Shown piece by piece: positions 58,629-64,000 of a stretch of 64,000 nucleotides of DNA. The translations under genes and the position numbers were made by a program. Each line of letters starts with the position of its first letter. Position 1 is the stretch's first letter. Below the pieces are notes generated by a model. It ran no database searches, was not told the DNA's origin, and saw nothing but the letters and a program-made list of their open reading frames with translations. Location of the stretch: assembly GCA_034670265.1 (NCBI GenBank), contig JAXMNU010000002.1, positions 310,001-374,000 on the forward strand. The letters run 5' to 3'. The stretch comes from Halomarinibacterium sp034670265 (GTDB taxonomy: Bacteria > Bacteroidota > Bacteroidia > Flavobacteriales > Flavobacteriaceae).

Positions 58629-60614
58629 ATGGCAACAACGTATAAAACGCCCGGCGTTTATGTAGAGGAAATATCAATATTTCCTCCTTCGGTCGCACAG
58701 GTCGAAACAGCTATCCCAGCATTTATTGGATACACTAAGAAAACAAAGGATTCTGCTGGAAATGATCTTTTAAATGTCCCATCCAAGATATCCTCGGTGC
58801 TGGACTTTGTCACACTTTTTGGCGGTGCTCCAGACGTAGATATTGCATCTATCGAACTCAATGCACTTAATCAAGTAACGAACATCAACTTAGATGAAAA
58901 GTATTACCTCTATGAGTGCATTAGAATGTTCTATGCAAATGGCGGTGGTGATTGTTACATTATTTCAGTTGGCGCTTATGGAGAAACTATCCAAAATGGA
59001 GATGGAACAACCACACCCGGATTTTTAAAAGGTCTTGAAGCCATTAAAAAAGTAGATGAACCTACTCTTTTAATAGCACCAGATGCTACCTTAATGGCTC
59101 AAAACGAAATGAATAGTCTTTATCAACAAATGCTTGCTCAATGCAATGAATTGGGAGATCGTTTTGCCATATTAGACACTAAAGAAAACACCGAAACTCA
59201 TGAAGATGCCGTGGAAGATTTCCGAAACGGAATTGGAATGAATTATTTAAAATATGGTGCTGTTTATTCTCCTTGGCTAAGTGCAAATTTACCACGCCAA
59301 GTAAAGTACTCGAACATAAAAGGGAACATTCAAGTTTCTGGCTCAGGTGTTGATTTAGCAGATCTACTACCCGCAAGTCAAACAGATGCTATTGCACTAG
59401 CCAATGAACTGGACGAATTAGTGGAAGATCAAATCGATATAAAAGCATCTGTAGATGGAATATTAGCAACACCCTATACCTCTTTAGACTCACAATATGA
59501 AGGTCTTTTAAGTATTCTTAGAGCAGATAGTAGTCGTGCTAACCTAGTAGATTTATTGAGCTTTTATTCCGAGGTAATAGATTACATAAGAGATGCTATT
59601 GAAGAAGGAACAGCGGGTCCTCTTACTATATCGCACACAGGAAGCGCAGATCATTTGCTTGAGACGCTTCAGGCAAAACTATCATCTTCTGTGACATCAG
59701 GAGCTATTAATGATGTTGTACAGGAAATCATTCAAATCCAAGCAGACGATGCCAACCTAATAAGTGGTTCCATTGCAATTACGAGTTCAACAGGATTAGA
59801 TTATACTACAGGAACACTTAATCCTTCTGGTTATTTTAGTGGAGCAGGGACAACAAATCCTGAAAAAATTGCTCCTCATGTAAACGATTTTGCTGCATTA
59901 TGGAGTTCCTTAAAATCTGCAGCAGATTATATTTCAGATACAGCTGAAAGTTTTGTAAATAGTTACGAAGCATCTGCCATTGAAGCCATTCCAGCACTTA
60001 AAAACATTATCAATTCCATTTCTTCAGAATATTTAACGCTTCCTCCTAGCAGTAGTTTAGCTGGAGTTTACGCTCGAGTAGATAATGATCGTGGGGTTTG
60101 GAAAGCACCTGCAAATACCACTCTTAACAATGTTATTGGCGTAACTACCCTAATTAATAAAAAAGAGCAAGAAGGGTTAAACGTGGATGTAGTAGCAGGA
60201 AAATCTGTTAATGCCATTCGACCCTTTACTGGTAAAGGCATGATGGTTTGGGGAGCAAGAACCCTTGCAGGAAACGATAATGAATGGCGCTATATCTCTG
60301 TACGACGCTTTTTCAATATGGCCGAAGAATCTATCAAAAAAGCTACAGAACAATTTGTTTTTGAAGCAAATGATAAAAATACTTGGGTAAAAGTACGTGC
60401 CATGATTGAGAACTTCCTTACGCTACAATGGCGCGCTGGTGCCTTGGCAGGAGCCAAGCCAGAGCAAGCATTTTTTGTGAGAGTAGGTTTAGGTGAAACT
60501 ATGACGGCTCAAGACATTTTGGAAGGTCGTATGAATATTGAAATTGGTATGGCGGTAGTACGACCTGCTGAATTCATTATCCTGAAGTTTTCTCACAAAA
60601 TGCAGGAAGCATAA
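58629..60614 (+). CDS. Contractile tail sheath protein of the eCIS
   Basis: A 661-residue sheath subunit. The N-terminus TYKTPGVYVEEISIFPPSVAQVETAIPAFIGYT and the C-terminal 190 residues (LPPSSSLAGVYARVDNDRGVWKAP, then RTLAGNDNEWRYISVRRFFNMAEESIKKATEQFVFE and GRMNIEIGMAVVRPAEFIILKF) are the sheath core that wraps the tube and contracts on firing. Between residues 217 and 470 lies an insertion that the shorter Afp/PVC sheaths lack. The tube genes follow directly. Confidence 0.95.
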   Translation: MATTYKTPGVYVEEISIFPPSVAQVETAIPAFIGYTKKTKDSAGNDLLNVPSKISSVLDFVTLFGGAPDVDIASIELNALNQVTNINLDEKYYLYECIRMFYANGGGDCYIISVGAYGETIQNGDGTTTPGFLKGLEAIKKVDEPTLLIAPDATLMAQNEMNSLYQQMLAQCNELGDRFAILDTKENTETHEDAVEDFRNGIGMNYLKYGAVYSPWLSANLPRQVKYSNIKGNIQVSGSGVDLADLLPASQTDAIALANELDELVEDQIDIKASVDGILATPYTSLDSQYEGLLSILRADSSRANLVDLLSFYSEVIDYIRDAIEEGTAGPLTISHTGSADHLLETLQAKLSSSVTSGAINDVVQEIIQIQADDANLISGSIAITSSTGLDYTTGTLNPSGYFSGAGTTNPEKIAPHVNDFAALWSSLKSAADYISDTAESFVNSYEASAIEAIPALKNIINSISSEYLTLPPSSSLAGVYARVDNDRGVWKAPANTTLNNVIGVTTLINKKEQEGLNVDVVAGKSVNAIRPFTGKGMMVWGARTLAGNDNEWRYISVRRFFNMAEESIKKATEQFVFEANDKNTWVKVRAMIENFLTLQWRAGALAGAKPEQAFFVRVGLGETMTAQDILEGRMNIEIGMAVVRPAEFIILKFSHKMQEA

Positions 60615-60648
60615 TTTATAAAAAGTATTAACTAAAAAAATTAATAAA

Positions 60649-61086
60649 ATGGCCGAAACATATCCATTAGTAAAGTTTCACTTCTCAGTAGACTGGGGAG
60701 GAACAAACATAGGTTTTACTGAAGTCTCAGGGCTAGATGTAGAAACCGAATTGATCGAGTACCGTCAAGGTAACAGTCCAGAGTATAGTAAAATCAAGAT
60801 GCCTGGAATGATTAAGTATAGCAATATTACTTTAAAACGAGGCACTTTTAAAAATGACAATGAGTATTACAAATGGTGGAATACCGTTAAGCTTAATACT
60901 ATAGAACGTCGCGACATTACTATAAAAATGCTAAATGAAGAGCACGAACCTGTGGTAGTATGGAAGGTCAAAAACGCCTTTCCTATTAAGGTACAATCAA
61001 CAGATTTAAAAGGTGATGCAAACGAAACAGCTATAGAGTCTATGGAAGTTGCGCACGAAGGTCTCACGATTCAAAACGGCGATTAA
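60649..61086 (+). CDS. eCIS inner tube protein (gp19/Hcp-like), first copy
   Basis: A 145-residue tube subunit of the phage T4 gp19/Hcp fold: YPLVKFHFSVDWGGTNIGFTEVSGLDVETELIEYRQGNSPEYSKIKMPGM is the family opening, followed by ITLKRGTFKNDNEYYKWWNTV and the beta hairpin ITIKMLNEEHEPVVVWKVKNAFPIKVQ. It should form the main stacked tube. The first base of the next gene's ATG is its last stop base, so the two are translationally coupled. Confidence 0.94.
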   Translation: MAETYPLVKFHFSVDWGGTNIGFTEVSGLDVETELIEYRQGNSPEYSKIKMPGMIKYSNITLKRGTFKNDNEYYKWWNTVKLNTIERRDITIKMLNEEHEPVVVWKVKNAFPIKVQSTDLKGDANETAIESMEVAHEGLTIQNGD

Positions 61087-61526
61087 TGAGTACACAATAT
61101 CCACCCGTAAGTTTTCATTTTAAGGTTGAATTCAGCGGAATATCTTCTCAGGATTCCGATGTACAATTCCAATCTGTCGCAGGACTTTCCGTAGATATTG
61201 AAACCGAAGAATTTGCCGAAGGAGGGGAAAATAGATTTAAGCACAAATTTCCGGTAAGGACAAAGTTTCCAAACTTGGTTCTCAAGCGTGGAATGGTAAA
61301 AGATTCAAAACTTATCGATTGGTGTAGGGATGCCATTGAGAGTTTTCAATTTCAACCCGTTGACCTTACCGTGAAATTGCTTAATGAAGAACACGAACCT
61401 CTTGTAACTTGGAATGTCGTGCACGCCTACCCTGTAAAATGGAATGTAAGCGACCTCAATGCCGAGGAGAACAAAATTACCATCGAGACTATAGAATTAG
61501 CCTATAACTACTTTACACTTATTTAA
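61086..61526 (+). CDS. eCIS inner tube protein (gp19/Hcp-like), second copy
   Basis: A 146-residue paralogue of the first tube protein: VSFHFKVEFSGISSQDSDVQFQSVAGLSVDIETEEFAEGGENRFKHKFPVR, NLVLKRGMVKDSKLIDWCRDAIESF and VKLLNEEHEPLVTWNVVHAYPVKW. In Afp/PVC particles such a second copy forms the initiating tube ring on the baseplate. It overlaps the first copy by one base and ends 1 base before the DUF5908 gene. Confidence 0.92.
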   Translation: MSTQYPPVSFHFKVEFSGISSQDSDVQFQSVAGLSVDIETEEFAEGGENRFKHKFPVRTKFPNLVLKRGMVKDSKLIDWCRDAIESFQFQPVDLTVKLLNEEHEPLVTWNVVHAYPVKWNVSDLNAEENKITIETIELAYNYFTLI

Positions 61527-61527
61527 A

Positions 61528-61689
61528 ATGCCAATCGAAATTAAAGAATTACATATTAAAATAAATGTAAACGATGCTGGGCAAACCAATGCTTCACAGG
61601 ATAAAAAATCTGGAGGCAAAGAAAGTAATGTAATCGAAATGTGTTTAGAGCAAATTGCTCAAATGGAGCGTCGTAAAAAAGAACGATAA
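61528..61689 (+). CDS. DUF5908 small eCIS protein
   Basis: A 53-residue protein, MPIEIKELHIKINVNDAG followed by a charged linker and ending CLEQIAQMERRKKER. Small proteins of this kind sit between the second tube protein and the LysM adaptor in many eCIS clusters (the Afp6 position) and are called DUF5908. Its stop overlaps the next ATG as TAATG. The role in the particle is not established, but its gene is conserved in place. Confidence 0.85.
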   Translation: MPIEIKELHIKINVNDAGQTNASQDKKSGGKESNVIEMCLEQIAQMERRKKER

Positions 61690-62378
61690 TGAGCACAGGA
61701 GAATTAAAAAAATTGAAGGTTACCGGATATAAAGATGAACGCTTTACTCAAAAAGTAGGCGATGGTGAGTTTTCTACCCTCTTAAATCCTGAAAAATACA
61801 CCTTCAAATATAAAGTAGAATATACCGAAGCTCAAGGGCAAGGGACCAGTGCTACGATGCCTAAATTTGTTCGTACGCCACCTGAAGATTTTGAACTAGA
61901 CTTCCTTTTTGATAGAACGGGAGTCATTAAAGGTCAAGACAATGCATCGGGTGACGGAATTATAGACGATTTAGAAAAATTCAAAAAAATTGTCTTCGAT
62001 TATAGCGGTGACGAACACAAACCCAATTATGTCATGATTGGTTGGGGAACGCTTCTCTTTAAAGGAACACTCTTAGAGATGTCCATTGAGTTTAAGCTCT
62101 TTGGAAGTGACGGAACTCCCTTACGAGCAGTAGCCAAAACTAAATTTAAAGGAACGGTAGAAGACGATCTTCGAGTAGCTAAGGAAAATAACAACTCTCC
62201 CGATTTAACACATATTAGAATAGTAAATCAAGGCGACACATTACCGTTAATGACCCACCGAATTTATGGTGATTCAAAATACTATCTCGAGGTTGCTAAA
62301 GCCAATAATTTAAGTCAATTCAGAAAATTGGAAGTGGGACAAAAAATCATGTTCCCTCCTATTGAAAAAGTATCCTAA
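61689..62378 (+). CDS. LysM-containing spike/tube adaptor (Afp7/gp53-like)
   Basis: A 229-residue baseplate protein. The N-terminal 170 residues (KLKVTGYKDERFTQKVGDGEFSTLLNPEKYTFKYKVEYTEAQGQG) match the CIS spike-adaptor family. The last 55 (IRIVNQGDTLPLMTHRIYGDSKYYLEVAKANNLSQFRKLEVGQKIMFPP) form a LysM domain. Such proteins join the spike to the tube, and the LysM part may hold the particle near peptidoglycan. It is followed without a gap by the spike gene. Confidence 0.93.
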   Translation: MSTGELKKLKVTGYKDERFTQKVGDGEFSTLLNPEKYTFKYKVEYTEAQGQGTSATMPKFVRTPPEDFELDFLFDRTGVIKGQDNASGDGIIDDLEKFKKIVFDYSGDEHKPNYVMIGWGTLLFKGTLLEMSIEFKLFGSDGTPLRAVAKTKFKGTVEDDLRVAKENNNSPDLTHIRIVNQGDTLPLMTHRIYGDSKYYLEVAKANNLSQFRKLEVGQKIMFPPIEKVS

Positions 62379-64000
62379 ATGAGTGATAATAGCCGAACCA
62401 TAGCAACACCACAAAGTGCAGATCTCGCCACCTTTACCGTATTGGTTGAAGGTGAAGAACTTTCGGCTGTATATCAAGTAAAAAATATTACCGTCGAAAA
62501 GGAGGTAAACCGAATTCCCTTTGCACAATTAGTGTTTTTTGACGGTGAAGCTTCGGAACAAGACTTCAAATTAAGTAACGAAGATTTACTCATTCCTGGA
62601 AAGGAAATTGAAATTAAGGCTGGGTATCATAATGACGAGGAAACCATCTTTAAAGGAATCATCATCAAACACTCGCTAAAGATTCGCGAGAATGCTTCAG
62701 TATTGGTGGTCGAGTGTAGAGATAAGGCTGTAAAAATGACCATCGGTAGAAAAAGCAACTACTATTACGAAAGCACCGATGCCGAAATAGCCGAAGAAAT
62801 TATTGGCAAATACAGTATTGAAAATGAGGTAGAAAGTACGGACTATGCTCACGCTGAATTGGTTCAGTTTCACTCTTCAGACTGGGATTTTGTAATGACC
62901 CGGGCACAAGCCAATGGTAAAATTGCCACGGTAGATAATGGAAAGATTACTATTTCGGCACCAGATTTTTCACAAGAGGAAGTTGAAACGGTTGAGTTTG
63001 GTGCTACACTTTTGAGTTTTGATTCTGAAATAGATGCACGTAATCAATTTGGCACTATCACTTCGTATGGGTGGAATCCAGCAGATCAAGAATTGGTAGA
63101 AACCGAAGCTTCCGACCCCGGTATAGGCCTTAATGGAAATATTGACGCTTCCACCCTTGCCGAAATTATAGGTTTAGAAAATCTAGAATTGAAACACGGT
63201 GGCAATAACAATTCAACATTATTGCAAAGCTGGGGAGATGCTAAGGCATTATTTCAGCAAATGGCAAAAACCCGCGGAACGATAAAATTTCAAGGAATTG
63301 CACTAGCAAAGCCTGGAGTCATGCTTAAGCTCGAAGGTGTTGGAGACCGCTTTAATGGAAAAGTATTTATAAGTGGTGTTCGGCATCAAATAACCGATGG
63401 AAATTGGACAATCGATGCACAATTTGGCTTTAATCCAGAATGGTTTAGTGAAACCTATGACATAAACCAACAACCTGCTGCTGGATTACTTCCTGCCGTA
63501 AATGGATTGCAAATAGGTGTTGTTTCTCAATTAGAAGAGGACCCCAATGGCGAAGAACGAATTTTAGTAAAGTTTCCCATTGTAAACAATTCGGCACAAG
63601 GAATTTGGGCAAGAGTAGCTTCTTTGGATGCAGGTGATAACCGCGGAGCTTTTTTCCGCCCCGAAATTGGGGATGAAGTCATTGTAGGGTTTATAAACGA
63701 CGATCCAAATCACGCCGTGGTTTTAGGTATGCTTCATAGTAGTGCTAAACCAGCTCCAATTGTAGCAAGTGATGACAATCACGAAAAAGGATTTTTTACG
63801 CGTAGTGAAATGAAAATTTTATTCAATGACGAAAAAAAATCTATTGCCATAGAAACCCCTGCAGGAAAGAAAATTACAATGGATGAAGACGCAGGTACAA
63901 TTGTCATTGAAGATGAAAATTCTAATGTATTTACACTCGACAGTAGTGGCGTTGTGATGGAAACTGCAGGAGATTTTTCGATTAAAGCTTCTGGAGATTT
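62379..64000 (+). CDS. VgrG/gp27-gp5-like spike protein of the eCIS (partial)
   Basis: The first 540 residues of the spike are in the window and the frame is open at the right edge. Residues 1-370 form the gp27-like part (FTVLVEGEELSAVYQVKNITVEKEVNRIPFAQLVFFDG at the start). Residues 385-465 form the gp5 OB-fold (LQIGVVSQLEEDPNGEERILVKFP, GDEVIVGFINDDPNHAVVLGMLH). The start of a beta-helix follows (KKITMDEDAGTIVIEDENSN). It is the Afp8/Pvc8 equivalent and should carry a tip or effector beyond the window. Its ATG follows the LysM gene stop directly. Confidence 0.94.
   Translation, partial: MSDNSRTIATPQSADLATFTVLVEGEELSAVYQVKNITVEKEVNRIPFAQLVFFDGEASEQDFKLSNEDLLIPGKEIEIKAGYHNDEETIFKGIIIKHSLKIRENASVLVVECRDKAVKMTIGRKSNYYYESTDAEIAEEIIGKYSIENEVESTDYAHAELVQFHSSDWDFVMTRAQANGKIATVDNGKITISAPDFSQEEVETVEFGATLLSFDSEIDARNQFGTITSYGWNPADQELVETEASDPGIGLNGNIDASTLAEIIGLENLELKHGGNNNSTLLQSWGDAKALFQQMAKTRGTIKFQGIALAKPGVMLKLEGVGDRFNGKVFISGVRHQITDGNWTIDAQFGFNPEWFSETYDINQQPAAGLLPAVNGLQIGVVSQLEEDPNGEERILVKFPIVNNSAQGIWARVASLDAGDNRGAFFRPEIGDEVIVGFINDDPNHAVVLGMLHSSAKPAPIVASDDNHEKGFFTRSEMKILFNDEKKSIAIETPAGKKITMDEDAGTIVIEDENSNVFTLDSSGVVMETAGDFSIKASGD

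Noticed and set aside
57783..64000. Prophage or type VI secretion system
   Set aside because: There is no capsid, integrase, TssJLM or ClpV gene in view, while DUF4255, DUF5908 and paired gp19 tube proteins are marks of extracellular contractile injection systems. Sequence to the right could still change this.

Overview
This 64 kb window comes from a marine-type member of the Flavobacteriaceae (Bacteroidota). The signs are two proteins with type IX secretion sorting tails, promoters of the TTG / TAnnTTTG type, a Bacteroidota-style SecA without the C-terminal zinc tail, DUF2795 and DUF6249 proteins, FkbM and WbqC proteins in a surface polysaccharide cluster, and AT-rich intergenic DNA full of flavobacterial palindromic repeats. 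I found no rRNA, tRNA, CRISPR array, insertion sequence or prophage integrase.

Region 1 (1-13.3 kb, all minus strand) is one tight operon for a surface polysaccharide. An ABC exporter pair (wzm, wzt) leads it. Then come sugar-chain tailoring and transfer genes (FkbM methyltransferase, four to five glycosyltransferases, sugar aminotransferase, WbqC, sulfotransferase), and gmd/fcl for GDP-L-fucose at the distal end. Region 2 (13.3-23.3 kb) is a patchwork. It holds a UDP-HexNAc 4-epimerase and nucleotide sugar dehydrogenase pair (a route to UDP-GalNAcA-like sugars), a sugar-phosphate transferase, and a Wzc-like tyrosine kinase with its Wza-like partner. These are separated by palindromic repeats, heptamer tandem repeats, a four-helix-bundle gene and a DUF559 nuclease gene that sits between repeat copies.

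Region 3 (23.3-54.4 kb) is mostly core genome: ABC-F ATPase, LolD-like ATPase, cobalamin adenosyltransferase, secA, two ECF sigma factor / membrane anti-sigma-like pairs, meaB, a lipid-linked sugar transfer trio (DPM1-like GT2, double LAB_N protein, ArnT-like GT39), a PAP2 phosphatase, a T9SS serine hydrolase, dnaK, a umuDC operon whose UmuD lacks the catalytic dyad, sdaA, panB and an RluA-type pseudouridine synthase.

Region 4 (54.4-64 kb) begins with a minus-strand LuxR-type two-component system, a multi-pass membrane protein and a small conserved protein. Across a divergent gap containing two strong hairpins and a good promoter starts a plus-strand operon for an extracellular contractile injection system (phage-tail-like, Afp/PVC/AlgoCIS class): DUF4255 cap protein, an unrecognised 290-residue protein, an enlarged sheath, two tube proteins, a DUF5908 protein, a LysM adaptor and a VgrG/gp5-like spike that runs off the right edge. 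The rest of that system (baseplate, tape measure, ATPase, fibres, effectors) should lie just beyond the window.
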